From assembly GCF_029893965.1 (NCBI RefSeq), contig NZ_JARXXP010000001.1, forward strand, positions 434,001 through 498,000: 64,000 nucleotides of DNA. Reading direction: 5' to 3'. Below are positions 27,862-36,900 of the stretch, one piece after another; the stretch's first letter is position 1, and every line of letters starts with the position of its first letter. The stretch comes from Paenibacillus sp. PastM-3. Lineage in GTDB: Bacteria > Bacillota > Bacilli > Paenibacillales > Paenibacillaceae. Below the pieces are notes generated by a model. The model was not told the DNA's origin, searched no databases, and saw only the letters and a program-made list of their open reading frames with translations. The position numbers were made by a program, and so were the translations under genes.

Positions 27862-28752
27862 GTGTCTATGAATAATTTCGAATTATACAAGGTTTTTTAT
27901 TGGGCTGCCAAAACAGGAAGCCTCTCTCAGGCCGCCAAAGTGCTATTTATCACCCAGCCGAGCGTCAGCCATGCCATTAAGCAGCTGGAGGACAGCTTCG
28001 GGCTTACCCTGTTCAACCGCAATTCCAAAGGCGTTGCCCTTACTCCGGAGGGAGCCACACTCTACTCCTACATTGAGCAGTCCCATATTCTGATCACCCA
28101 AGCGGAGAAGAAGATGGCCGAGCTCAAAAATCTCGACAACGGTGAGCTGCGCATCGGCGGCAGTGACTCCCTGTTCAAGCATTATCTGCTGCCTTTTATT
28201 GAAACTTTTCACCAGCGTTACCCCGGCATCCGGCTGCATCTCATCCATGGAACCACTCCGGAAGTCATCTCTTATCTAAAAGAGGGCCAGGTCGATCTGG
28301 GCGTCGTCCGCATTCCGATTGCCGATCCCCAGCTCGAGGTATGGCAGGGGCTGCAGTTGCAGGACTGCTTTGTCGCCGGCAGCAGCCATTATCCGGAGCT
28401 GAAGGATAAGGTGCTTACCATCGAAGAGCTGCTTCGTCATCCGATCATTCTTTTCTCCCGCAGAAGCCGCGCCCGTACGGCCGTAAGCGACCTGTTCCGG
28501 GGCTACGGCTATGAGCTGAAGCCGGAAATTGAGGTCGGCAGCGTCGGACTGCTGATCGAATTTGCCCGCAAAGGGCTCGGTATCTCCTTCGTCACCCGGG
28601 AGTTTGTCTCCAAGGAACTGGAGGAAGGCTCGCTGTTCGAGATTAAACTGGATGTCCAGCTGCCTCCGGCCCAGGTAGGCATCATGACCATGCGCAACAT
28701 GCCGCTGACCACGGCGGCAAGCAAGTTTATTGAGATTACGGGGACGGTGTGA
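27862..28752 (+). CDS. LysR family transcriptional regulator
   Basis: This 296-residue protein starts with the LysR winged helix-turn-helix (FYWAAKTGSLSQAAKVLFIT then QPSVSHAIKQLEDSFGLTLF) and continues into a type-2 periplasmic-binding-like effector domain. GTG at 27862 has AGGAG nine bases upstream; an ATG two codons later is possible. It is divergent from zwf, so regulation of zwf or the whole pentose-phosphate cluster is likely by position. The effector is unknown. Confidence 0.88.
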   Translation: MSMNNFELYKVFYWAAKTGSLSQAAKVLFITQPSVSHAIKQLEDSFGLTLFNRNSKGVALTPEGATLYSYIEQSHILITQAEKKMAELKNLDNGELRIGGSDSLFKHYLLPFIETFHQRYPGIRLHLIHGTTPEVISYLKEGQVDLGVVRIPIADPQLEVWQGLQLQDCFVAGSSHYPELKDKVLTIEELLRHPIILFSRRSRARTAVSDLFRGYGYELKPEIEVGSVGLLIEFARKGLGISFVTREFVSKELEEGSLFEIKLDVQLPPAQVGIMTMRNMPLTTAASKFIEITGTV

Positions 28753-28777
28753 GGCGTTAGAGCTGCTTGCGGAATTA

Positions 28778-28814
28778 AATAAAGACTCAGCCTGGATTTG
28801 GCTGGGTCTTTATT
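28778..28814. terminator. Terminator after the LysR gene
   Basis: AATAAAGACTCAGCC pairs with GGCTGGGTCTTTATT around a seven-base loop with one G-T-type mismatch. The A/T-rich arms allow function on both strands, so it can also end the minus-strand polysaccharide operon. Confidence 0.8.
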
Positions 28815-28855
28815 GTGATTTCATGTGGAATGAAGCTGTGGGGCAAATCCAATAG

Positions 28856-29896
28856 CTAACCCTGATTTACAGCCTTAGTGGTCAGCATCCCGTACAACCA
28901 TGGCACTGATACTCTGCCGGAGATTTCATGCTTGCCGGGATGAACATCATAGGACAGCCGGGACCCGGCATCCCGTGCCGAATAGATCTGCTGCAGCCGG
29001 GAAATGGCAGAATGCACGTGCTGCACAGGGAAGATCGGATCATGGACGCCCGATTCAATGAACAGTGGCCTGGGGACGATTAAACCAACCAGCTCCGGCT
29101 GCTCGGCAGCCTGCAAGATCCCGGGCAGGTAATTGTCGATACAGTGATGCATAGCCAGAATACTGCCGGCAAAGGTGTTCGTCCAGCCGCACAGTACAGC
29201 CGCTTTGATCCGTTCATCCAGCGCGGCGGCATAGGCGGCAATCAGACTGCCTCCGGAGAAGCCGAATATCCCGATCCGGGAAGAATCACTATCCGGCCGC
29301 ATAGAGAGATAATCAACTGCCCGCATCGCTTCATAGACTCTCATTCCGGCAAGCGTCCTGCCGAATAACATTAGCTGTGAAACCAGGGTGTTGCAGGAGC
29401 TTGGACTGGAACCGTTCTTCATCTCCTCTGCCACCCGGCGCACCCCAAAGCCCAAGATCTCAGGGATCACGACGATCATCCCCTGCTTGACCAGCCGGAC
29501 AGCAAACCGGTTGTGTATACCCGGCTCCTCTAATTCCCTGTAATCCGAATTCAGCCCCGCAGCATCAAGCTGTCCGTTGCCATGGCCATGGCAGGCCACT
29601 ACAGCCGGCCACGGCCCGCTGCCAGTCTTGGGAACCAGCACGATAACGGGAACATGAAGCGCTTCCTCAGTGGAATAAGAAATACGCTCCAGAATAAAAT
29701 CTTTGTATTCAACACGCTCCAGCAGCACAGGATTTAGTGGAGCTGAAGCCTCAGGCAGCTCTCCCAGTGATTGTTTCAATCTGCCCATGAGCCAGTGCCG
29801 CTGTTCTTCCTGTGTCAGGCAGGAATTCCGGCTACTTCTTGCCGCTTCAGTGCGTTGATACAAGCTCTTTATAAACTCATCTGTCGTATGATCCAT
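28856..29896 (-). CDS. Alpha/beta hydrolase (acetyl-xylan-esterase / dienelactone-hydrolase-like)
   Basis: This 346-residue alpha/beta hydrolase has the nucleophile elbow GIFGFSGGS (Ser about 219), an acid loop SGVHDPIFP and a late HPGKHEISG with the catalytic His. No signal peptide is visible, so it is cytosolic. Such proteins in sugar-degradation loci often remove acetyl, methyl or other ester groups from imported oligosaccharides. It is the last gene of the GH88-GH43-GH28 run, with an SD GAGG close to the ATG. The exact ester is unknown. Confidence 0.78.
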   Translation of the reverse strand: MDHTTDEFIKSLYQRTEAARSSRNSCLTQEEQRHWLMGRLKQSLGELPEASAPLNPVLLERVEYKDFILERISYSTEEALHVPVIVLVPKTGSGPWPAVVACHGHGNGQLDAAGLNSDYRELEEPGIHNRFAVRLVKQGMIVVIPEILGFGVRRVAEEMKNGSSPSSCNTLVSQLMLFGRTLAGMRVYEAMRAVDYLSMRPDSDSSRIGIFGFSGGSLIAAYAAALDERIKAAVLCGWTNTFAGSILAMHHCIDNYLPGILQAAEQPELVGLIVPRPLFIESGVHDPIFPVQHVHSAISRLQQIYSARDAGSRLSYDVHPGKHEISGRVSVPWLYGMLTTKAVNQG

Positions 29897-29954
29897 CGAA
29901 TCCTCATCTCTCTGCTTGCTGTTCTTGTTCTGCCCTGCAGCGGCCCTGTCACGG

Positions 29955-31310
29955 CTAATATTCCAAAATATCCAGCTTGAGCGTATTACTTCCTTCTATT
30001 ATATAGGATTCCCGTGTATCCTCCCGCAGCGCATGGAATCTGATTCCGTCCAAGGTAAGCCGCTCCACATTACGGATATCCATGAAGGTGGTCCGGCTCC
30101 AGTCTGGATAGTAATTCTCGGCAACTGCCTCCGGATGCTCCAGCCGCATATCATGAACCAGCGGGTAAGCAGCAGGGATATCTGCTTGTTGTACGCCACC
30201 GGCGCAAGTATATATGATATTTCTGAGGGTCAGATCGCGGATCGGATGCTCCCTGCACGCATCAACACGGATACCGTTAAAGGACGGGCTGCCCATAATG
30301 TCATCTGTGAACCGGTAATGGGTCTTGTACATCTCTTCATCGTCGGTGGCTATGATATCTGACAGCATAATCCGTTCAAGCGAGCCGATCTCCGGCATGC
30401 GCTCAAGCCCGATGGAGGAGCCGATCTCTTCAAGCCTGTTATTCAGCAGGATAAAGACGGGACGGGATACATTCCGCATGACCAGACCGGAAGCCACGAT
30501 ATCCCTGATGCTACCTCCCTCTGTGCATTCAATTTTGATCCCTTCCCGCCAGACATTTTCGAAGGTGCAGTTATGGATCGTGACACTCGAAATGTCCCCG
30601 ATGGACTTCAGCCCGATCCGGATGCCGGCGCAGATTGAAGTGAAATGGCAGTTGACGACATGCACATTTTTCATCGGATAATCCTTGCTGCTGGCTTGAA
30701 GACAGAGATTATCATCTGTACCGAGGATTTTGCAGCCCGAGATGAACACATTCCGGCAGCCGTCATAGTCCAATCCGTCACCGTTGTATTTTTTGTCATT
30801 CCTGATATCGAGATTTTCACACCAGATGTTCTCACTATCCAGAAAAGCGGTCGTCCAGGCAGTCGAGTTATAGAGTCTCAGTCCGGTGACATGAATGTTG
30901 CTGCAGCGCAGAAAACGCATCATCATCGGCCGGTAAATACTGCCCTCATTAGGGAATTTCTCGGCGTTGCCGTTAATCTCACCCTGGCCGGTAATGCTGA
31001 CATTGACGACATCCTCTGCATAAATGAAGCATCTGTCCATATCCTTCTCATTAATATACCGGTTATAATGGGTGTCCTCCGCAAAATCGCGGATGTCCGG
31101 GCTGGCAAGCAGCACTGCGGAAGGATTGATCTGCAGGTTCACATTCGATTTGAGGAAAATCGTCCCCGAAACAAACGTTCCGCCGCTGAGCACGACAGAT
31201 CCGCCGCCGGACTTATGGCATTCATCAACCGCCTGCTGGATCGCAAGGGTGTCCACCGTTACCCCATCGCCAGCGGCGCCGTACCGCTTCACATCAAAAA
31301 TATCATTCAT
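29955..31310 (-). CDS. GH28-like parallel beta-helix glycosidase with altered catalytic residues
   Basis: This protein of about 451 residues opens like GH28 polygalacturonases (FDVKRYGAAGDGVTVDT) and has repeated beta-helix turns. The acids are present: NGDG (D178) and GTDDN (D199, D200). However, the place of the GHG motif reads ICAGIRIG (about 226-233), and the RIK motif is replaced by EGIKIE, so the His and the Arg/Lys that hold galacturonate are changed. Start at 31310 overlaps the end of the GH43 gene by eight bases. No signal peptide. Probably a glycosidase acting on a different uronide or neutral residue. Confidence 0.75.
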   Translation of the reverse strand: MNDIFDVKRYGAAGDGVTVDTLAIQQAVDECHKSGGGSVVLSGGTFVSGTIFLKSNVNLQINPSAVLLASPDIRDFAEDTHYNRYINEKDMDRCFIYAEDVVNVSITGQGEINGNAEKFPNEGSIYRPMMMRFLRCSNIHVTGLRLYNSTAWTTAFLDSENIWCENLDIRNDKKYNGDGLDYDGCRNVFISGCKILGTDDNLCLQASSKDYPMKNVHVVNCHFTSICAGIRIGLKSIGDISSVTIHNCTFENVWREGIKIECTEGGSIRDIVASGLVMRNVSRPVFILLNNRLEEIGSSIGLERMPEIGSLERIMLSDIIATDDEEMYKTHYRFTDDIMGSPSFNGIRVDACREHPIRDLTLRNIIYTCAGGVQQADIPAAYPLVHDMRLEHPEAVAENYYPDWSRTTFMDIRNVERLTLDGIRFHALREDTRESYIIEGSNTLKLDILEY

Positions 31311-32928
31311 GGCCCTTAGCAGAGCCCGCGTGCACCCTGTTATAGTACTCAAAATAATCAAAATCGGCCGGCTGGCGGAAGCCGGTTAAATCCTGGCAGC
31401 AGATGCCGGCAAAGGACCCGGTGAACCAGCCCTCCTGGCAGGCTTCGTCAGACAAAGTACTTGCATCAAGCACTGGTCCGATAACCTCATAGCCGTCTTC
31501 ACCATCTACAGAATAGGAGAACTGCAGCCTGTCATAATCGACCTCAGCCCGCAGCAGAATCCGCTTTGCGTTATCCGGCAGCAGTACATAGCCGGCCGGC
31601 TCCGAATAGCTGTTGTTAACAGCGGAGAGAATGCTGATGCACCGTCCCAGATCCTCATGATGCGTAACATGGAGGTAGTAATAGTTCTGGGTATCATAGA
31701 TCAGGATCAGTCCGGCCATTTGCTTGAAGCTGGAGGGCTCGAATTCTAGGGCTGCCGCTGCCGTGAAACGATGCTCCTCCCAGCGCCGCGCTATCAGGCT
31801 CTGCCGGAACTTCGAGCCAAGCCCTTCGCGGCCGTACAGCCGCAGATAACCGGGACGTTCGCTCAGGGAATAGAAGGTGGCGTCAAGCGGAACCCGCAGG
31901 GACTGAAAGCTGATATCCAGCTCAGCACCGTCAAAATCATCCCTTGCCGGCTTCACCGGGAACGGGTGCAGCGGCAGGTCAGGAGCTTCTACCTCGGTAT
32001 CAGGCAGCACCGAGCCGTTCGCCAGGCGAAGCCAGCCGTCTTCGGTCCACTCTACCTTTTGCAGCGCCGTTTCACGCCCGAGTGTATATTTACGTTCTCC
32101 TTTTTCCGTACGGTTCTCTAAGGGACGGCCGCATAAATGCACCATGTACCACTCCCCGTTCGGGGTTTCGACCAGATCACCGTGGCCCGCCTTCTGCAGC
32201 GGCAGATCGGGGTTGTCCCTGGAGGTCATCAGAGAATTGCCCTCGTAAGCTTCGTAAGGCCCGAACAGCTCTCTGGATCTCAGCATGCTCTGGCCGTGCC
32301 CCTCCCCTGTTCCGGTATCCGCAGCGAACAGGTAATAATAGCCGCCCCGCTTATATATATGCGGACCCTCCAGGTATGTATCATGGCTCGCATAGATTGT
32401 TACAGGCTCACCAATCATCTTCTGCTCCTCAGCGGAGTATTCTTGAATGACTAGATGACCTCTGTAGCGTTTCGTTACCCGGTGATCGGTTACCATGCTT
32501 ACGATGTACTTCCGCCCGTCCTCATCATGAAACAGCGACGGATCGAACCCGTAGCTGTTCAGATAGACCGGTTCCGACCATTCCTCGCGGATATCGGTCG
32601 CCGTAACCAGATAATTGGGTGTGTCGTACATTTTGACATAAAAGGAATTTACTACGGTGTAGATGAGATAGAACGTACCGTTATCATAAGTCAGGCATGG
32701 GGCCCAGATTCCCTGGGAAGCGCCTATGCCGCGCAGATCCAGCTGAGAGACCCGGTTAAGCGGGCGGATAATCAGCTCCCAGTTGACCAGATCCCGGGAA
32801 TGATGAATTTGCACACCCGGGAACCATTCGAAGGTGGAGGTGGCGATATAATAATCATCCCCGACCCGCAGGATGGACGGATCGGGATTGAAGCCCCGCA
32901 GGACCGGATTCTTGATCATGTGGCTCAT
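31303..32928 (-). CDS. GH43-family glycoside hydrolase (beta-xylosidase / arabinofuranosidase type)
   Basis: The N-terminal five-bladed propeller shows IKNPVLRGFNPDPSI (catalytic base Asp), a second Asp in GFDPSLF and YLEGPHIYKRGG (acid Glu). A C-terminal beta-sandwich (about residues 330-540, GH43_C2/DUF1349-like: QSLIARRWEEHRF, LILIYDTQNYYYL) follows, as in XynB-type exo-enzymes. No signal peptide, so it acts on imported oligosaccharides. The frame opens at a GTG at 32991 that overlaps the GH88 stop; I prefer the ATG at 32928 (GAGG upstream). It is in the middle of the degradation operon. Confidence 0.87.
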   Translation of the reverse strand: MSHMIKNPVLRGFNPDPSILRVGDDYYIATSTFEWFPGVQIHHSRDLVNWELIIRPLNRVSQLDLRGIGASQGIWAPCLTYDNGTFYLIYTVVNSFYVKMYDTPNYLVTATDIREEWSEPVYLNSYGFDPSLFHDEDGRKYIVSMVTDHRVTKRYRGHLVIQEYSAEEQKMIGEPVTIYASHDTYLEGPHIYKRGGYYYLFAADTGTGEGHGQSMLRSRELFGPYEAYEGNSLMTSRDNPDLPLQKAGHGDLVETPNGEWYMVHLCGRPLENRTEKGERKYTLGRETALQKVEWTEDGWLRLANGSVLPDTEVEAPDLPLHPFPVKPARDDFDGAELDISFQSLRVPLDATFYSLSERPGYLRLYGREGLGSKFRQSLIARRWEEHRFTAAAALEFEPSSFKQMAGLILIYDTQNYYYLHVTHHEDLGRCISILSAVNNSYSEPAGYVLLPDNAKRILLRAEVDYDRLQFSYSVDGEDGYEVIGPVLDASTLSDEACQEGWFTGSFAGICCQDLTGFRQPADFDYFEYYNRVHAGSAKGHE

Positions 32929-32984
32929 CGTATAGATATCCTCGCTTTGCATTAGAGTCGGGTCAGCCCGCTTTGTCTGCTTTT

Positions 32985-34142
32985 CTACCACAAATACAGG
33001 TCATTCCCCTTCAGCTTGAATATGGCTTCCATGAAATAATAGTCCCCGTAAATAATCGCATGATGATGCTGGTTGCGCGGCTTGTGATAAGCCTCCGAGC
33101 CCCTCTGGATGATGCAGTCATTCTCGTCCGACCAGTCGGAACGTTCATCAAGTGTCCGCAGCAGCTTAAGTGCAGCATTCAGATACAGCTCACGCTCCAG
33201 CTCGCCGACAGCCTTGGCGATCTCAATCAATCCGCAGGCGGCAATGGCCGCAGCCGTATCATCCTCAAGCTTAGGCTCAGCCGGCTGGCGGAAATCGAGC
33301 GGAATGACACCGTCCTCCGGAATATTAGCCATGAAATAGTGGGCGATCCGCTTCGCGGTCTGGAGATATTCTTCTTTGCCGGTATGGATATAGCTCATCA
33401 TGAAGCCATACAGCGCCCAGGTCTGCCCTCTGGTCCAGGAGGAGCCGTCAGCATAGCCTTGTCCGCCATATGTACGTACTACCCCGCCGTTAAAAGGATC
33501 GAACTCGACAATATGGTGCACGGAGCCGTCCGGCCGTACGAAGGTAGACATGACCGTATCGGCATGCCGCATGGCAATTTGTTTAAACCGGGGATCACCC
33601 GTCTCCTCGGTCGCCCAGTACAGCAGCGGAATGTTGAACATGCAGTCGATGATGGCCCAGCCTCTGGTATCGCCTTCGTCCAGGTCATTCCAGGCACGGA
33701 TGAAGCCCCCTGCCAGATTAAACCGGCCGGCCAGCAGATTGGCGGCATGCAGCGCTCTTTTGCGGGAATCCGGATTCTTGGTCACCTTGTAGTTGGCAAC
33801 ACTGGTAGGCAGCCACATGAAGCCCACATCATGATGCAGACCGTAGAAATCCTGAAAACACTTGTCGAGCAGATCCTCGGATCTATTGGCGATTTCCTTG
33901 TATTTCTCATTGCCGGTCTCATGGTACATCAGCCACAGCATGCCGCCCCAGAAGCCGTTCGTCCACCAGCAGATGCCATCGGCATCGAAGCCGCTTACAT
34001 TTTGGGTCGCCTTGTTATCATGCGTTCCGTTAACGGTGGTATAAGGAATTTTGTGTTTTGATTTTTCACTGACGGTATCCAGCTTGGCTGTGATTTTTCC
34101 GATTACGGAATCCACCCAATTGCGGTCTTTACTCTGTAGCAT
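32985..34142 (-). CDS. GH88-family unsaturated glucuronyl hydrolase
   Basis: This 385-residue alpha/alpha-barrel protein matches unsaturated glucuronyl hydrolases: WWTNGFWGGMLWLMY, YGLHHDVGFMWLPTS (conserved Asp) and FIRAWND, then WTRGQTWALYGF. GH88 enzymes remove the 4,5-unsaturated uronic acid that polysaccharide lyases leave at the non-reducing end of oligosaccharides, in the cytosol. Its presence fits the two heparinase-type lyase genes upstream. The ATG has an AGGAAAGAG leader. It is the first enzyme gene after the binding-protein gene. Confidence 0.9.
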   Translation of the reverse strand: MLQSKDRNWVDSVIGKITAKLDTVSEKSKHKIPYTTVNGTHDNKATQNVSGFDADGICWWTNGFWGGMLWLMYHETGNEKYKEIANRSEDLLDKCFQDFYGLHHDVGFMWLPTSVANYKVTKNPDSRKRALHAANLLAGRFNLAGGFIRAWNDLDEGDTRGWAIIDCMFNIPLLYWATEETGDPRFKQIAMRHADTVMSTFVRPDGSVHHIVEFDPFNGGVVRTYGGQGYADGSSWTRGQTWALYGFMMSYIHTGKEEYLQTAKRIAHYFMANIPEDGVIPLDFRQPAEPKLEDDTAAAIAACGLIEIAKAVGELERELYLNAALKLLRTLDERSDWSDENDCIIQRGSEAYHKPRNQHHHAIIYGDYYFMEAIFKLKGNDLYLW

Positions 34143-34269
34143 GTCTCTTTCCTACTTTCTCTGTATAGTATGCGGATTTGACTTCATTGTAGGATACCTG
34201 TTCCGGGATTGGTATGCGACTTTTTCAGGTTTTCTAGCTATTTTTTAAGGAGTTTCAGGTTAGACAGGG

Positions 34270-34311
34270 AGAGCAGCCGTCCGGCTGATATCCAGCCCGG
34301 CAGGCTGCTCT
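34270..34311 (-). terminator. Hairpin between binding-protein and GH88 genes
   Basis: AGAGCAGCC pairs with GGCTGCTCT and an inner stem (CCGGCTG with CAGCCCGG) extends it, but no T run follows on the minus strand. It is more likely an mRNA-stabilising or attenuating hairpin after the abundantly expressed binding-protein gene than a full terminator. Confidence 0.5.
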
Positions 34312-34322
34312 GGGTGCACTCC

Positions 34323-35933
34323 TTATTGACCGCCTGCATCCAGGTAGGCCTGGACCTGCGATTTGATTTCATTGCGGATCGTATCCAGCCCCAGGTTCTT
34401 CAGTTCCTTGTTAAGCGCAGCCGCTTCAGCCTCCCAGTTCTTCACCTGGCCGGCTTTCAGCGTCTGGATGAACGGATCTGCCTTGGACTGGACATTCGCG
34501 AACTCGCCTTTTACCGTTGAAGTATCAAAGGAGAATTTGGCGAGGACAGCGGCATAATACGTATCCGGCTTTGCAGAATACTCCAGATATTGCTTGGCTG
34601 TTTCGTCCAGATCGGCAGGTGTCCGGATCATCGTCGGATTCCAGGTAAATTCATAGCCCGGGAATACATAGTTTTCGGAGCCCTCAAGCAGCTTGAACTG
34701 GGTATCACCCACTGCCTCCCAGTGCACGCCGGGAATACCGTACTCGAACAGATCATGATTCTCGCGGCTTGCGAACATCCAGTCAAAGAACTTCATCGTC
34801 CGGTCAATATTTTTTGAGGATACTGGAATGGCAATCGAGTTATTTGCTTTGTAGTTGGTTGAAATCGCTTCCGGTTCCATATTGCGGATATGCTCCTTGA
34901 AGACGAAGAACTCCAGGTCGGCACCTGCAAGCGTCTGCTGCAGCATTTTCTTATCAGCGGCATACGACGACATCGTTCCGTAATAGGACGCGGCCTTACC
35001 GGACATGAAATACGCCTTCTGATCCTTCTGGCTGAGCACATCCTTCTCCAGGTATTTGCTCCACTCCGCCCACTCGTCATATTGCGCAAAAGCTGATTTC
35101 ATCGTGCTGAACGGCTCCGGAAGCTTGGCCCATTCCGTTTCCGGGTCACCGAAGGCTACAACATCCTGCACCTGCTTGAGATCATCGGACAGATGAACAT
35201 AGTAGATGATACCGCCCAGATTCAGCGGACGCACGGAATCCAGCTCCTTACGGTCAGGTGCGAACATTTCCTGGAAGCCGCCGTTGCCCTTTACAGCCAG
35301 CGGAGTAACACCCTGCTCAGATTCGAGCACCTTATCATAGAATTGCTGAAGCTCATCGTAGCTGGCAATCGGCTCGCTGAAGCCCAGCTTCTCACGGAGA
35401 TCCTTGCGGATATACACTACCGGAATATCATAGAAATACTGGGTAAAAGGAATGGTGTACAAATGATCGTCATAACGTTTGTTCATGTCGACGAATTCAG
35501 GTGAAAAGGCCGCCTTGAGGCCCGGATACTCGTCATTATTGAAGTATTTATCCAGCTGCGCGTAAGCCCCCTGCGGAATGAGCTCCCGCAGATTCTGGAA
35601 GTCGGCATCGAAGACAAAATCAACCTCTTCCCCCGCCGCCATCATCAGCTTCACCTTCTGCTTATGGTCAGACACCGGATTCCACTGGATTTCAAGCTTA
35701 GTATTCAGCGTATCCTTGGTCTGCTTCTCAAACTCCTCCAGCACGAGCGGCAGATCCTTGGGCGCATCGCCGAACAGCATTCCCTTGAGCGTAACCGCTT
35801 TTGGCGGCTGACCGGCTGTACCTGCATTGTTACCAGAAGCGGGCGAACCTGTTTCATTGCCGTTACCGCATGCAGTCAAAGCAGCAGCCATCGTAATAGA
35901 CAGTGCGGTGAGGACTAATTGTTTTGTTTTCAT
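34323..35933 (-). CDS. Sugar ABC transporter substrate-binding lipoprotein (family 1, LipO/YtcQ-like)
   Basis: This is a 536-residue extracytoplasmic binding protein. The signal sequence ends in the lipobox LTAC (Cys 22), followed by a Gly/Ser/Asn linker and a large family-1 binding domain (KLMMAAGEEVDFVFDA). The big size is typical of the Paenibacillus/Bacillus LipO-YtcQ group that delivers oligosaccharides, often uronic-acid-containing, to LplB/YtcP permeases. No ATPase gene is present; such systems share MsmX-type ATPases encoded elsewhere. It directly follows both permease genes. Confidence 0.9.
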   Translation of the reverse strand: MKTKQLVLTALSITMAAALTACGNGNETGSPASGNNAGTAGQPPKAVTLKGMLFGDAPKDLPLVLEEFEKQTKDTLNTKLEIQWNPVSDHKQKVKLMMAAGEEVDFVFDADFQNLRELIPQGAYAQLDKYFNNDEYPGLKAAFSPEFVDMNKRYDDHLYTIPFTQYFYDIPVVYIRKDLREKLGFSEPIASYDELQQFYDKVLESEQGVTPLAVKGNGGFQEMFAPDRKELDSVRPLNLGGIIYYVHLSDDLKQVQDVVAFGDPETEWAKLPEPFSTMKSAFAQYDEWAEWSKYLEKDVLSQKDQKAYFMSGKAASYYGTMSSYAADKKMLQQTLAGADLEFFVFKEHIRNMEPEAISTNYKANNSIAIPVSSKNIDRTMKFFDWMFASRENHDLFEYGIPGVHWEAVGDTQFKLLEGSENYVFPGYEFTWNPTMIRTPADLDETAKQYLEYSAKPDTYYAAVLAKFSFDTSTVKGEFANVQSKADPFIQTLKAGQVKNWEAEAAALNKELKNLGLDTIRNEIKSQVQAYLDAGGQ

Positions 35934-35997
35934 CTTTCTCGTACATCCCCTTTTCTTCCCTTTGCAGGGTCATATACTAAACTGCCGTGAAGCAGCA

Positions 35998-36879
35998 TTA
36001 GCCTTTTACAGCGCCCACCATCAGGCCTTTAACGAAATATTTCTGCAGGAACGGATACAAAAAGATAATCGGGCCGATCGTCACTACCGTTGTAGCCAGC
36101 CGGACCGTCATTGCAGGAGCGATAAAATTCGGTATGCTGATATCCGACGAAATCTGGTTGATGTAATCGAGATTGTTCATAATGCGCTGGATCAGGTATT
36201 GAAGCGGGAACAGATCCTTGTCGTTAATGTACAGCACCGCGTCGAACCATTTGTTCCAGTAGCCCAGCGCATAGAAAAGCCCGATGGTAGCCAAGGCCGG
36301 AAGCGAGATCGGCAGGATGATCCGAAACAGGATATAGACATCATTAGCCCCGTCAATTTTGGCGGATTCAGCGATTGAATCATCAATGGAAGCGAAAAAG
36401 TTACGCAGCAGGAACATATTCCAGGCGCTGATCATCCCGGGAATAATGAGCACCCAGATCGTATCCTTCATATCCAGGTATTTCGAAATCAGCAGATAGG
36501 AAGCTACCAGACCGCCGTGAAACAGCATCGTAAAGTAAATGTAGAACGCCAGATGGTTGCGGTATTTGACCGATTTGACCGACAGGGTATAGGCCATTGC
36601 GCTTGTAAAAATCATGGACAGCACAGTGCCCACAGCCGTCACAAAGGTGGTAACCCCGTACGCCCGGTAGATCGTATTATCCTTAAAAATCATTTTGTAG
36701 GCATCGAGGCTGAAGTCGGACGGCCAGAACATATAACCGTTTTTCACCAGTGATGCCTCTGATGTAAAGGAGCTGGCGATTACGGACCAGAATGGCACCA
36801 GACAATAAACCGAGAACAATCCGATGCACAGATAGAACATGGTTTTCAGCAGCCGGTCCGCTTTGCTTTCTTTAATCAT
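35998..36879 (-). CDS. Carbohydrate ABC transporter permease (YtcP/MalG-like)
   Basis: This 293-residue inner-membrane permease has about six helices and the EAA loop IAESAKIDGANDVYILFRI, which contacts the ATPase. The ending VKGLMVGAVKG is characteristic of YtcP/LplC proteins. It pairs with the LplB-like permease encoded 21 bases upstream and uses the lipoprotein encoded downstream. Confidence 0.92.
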   Translation of the reverse strand: MIKESKADRLLKTMFYLCIGLFSVYCLVPFWSVIASSFTSEASLVKNGYMFWPSDFSLDAYKMIFKDNTIYRAYGVTTFVTAVGTVLSMIFTSAMAYTLSVKSVKYRNHLAFYIYFTMLFHGGLVASYLLISKYLDMKDTIWVLIIPGMISAWNMFLLRNFFASIDDSIAESAKIDGANDVYILFRIILPISLPALATIGLFYALGYWNKWFDAVLYINDKDLFPLQYLIQRIMNNLDYINQISSDISIPNFIAPAMTVRLATTVVTIGPIIFLYPFLQKYFVKGLMVGAVKG

Positions 36880-36900
36880 GTAATGAATTCACTTCCCCTT

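Noticed and set aside
32973..34061. Plus-strand frame of 362 codons
   Set aside because: It is a shadow of the GH88 gene, which has complete family motifs on the minus strand.
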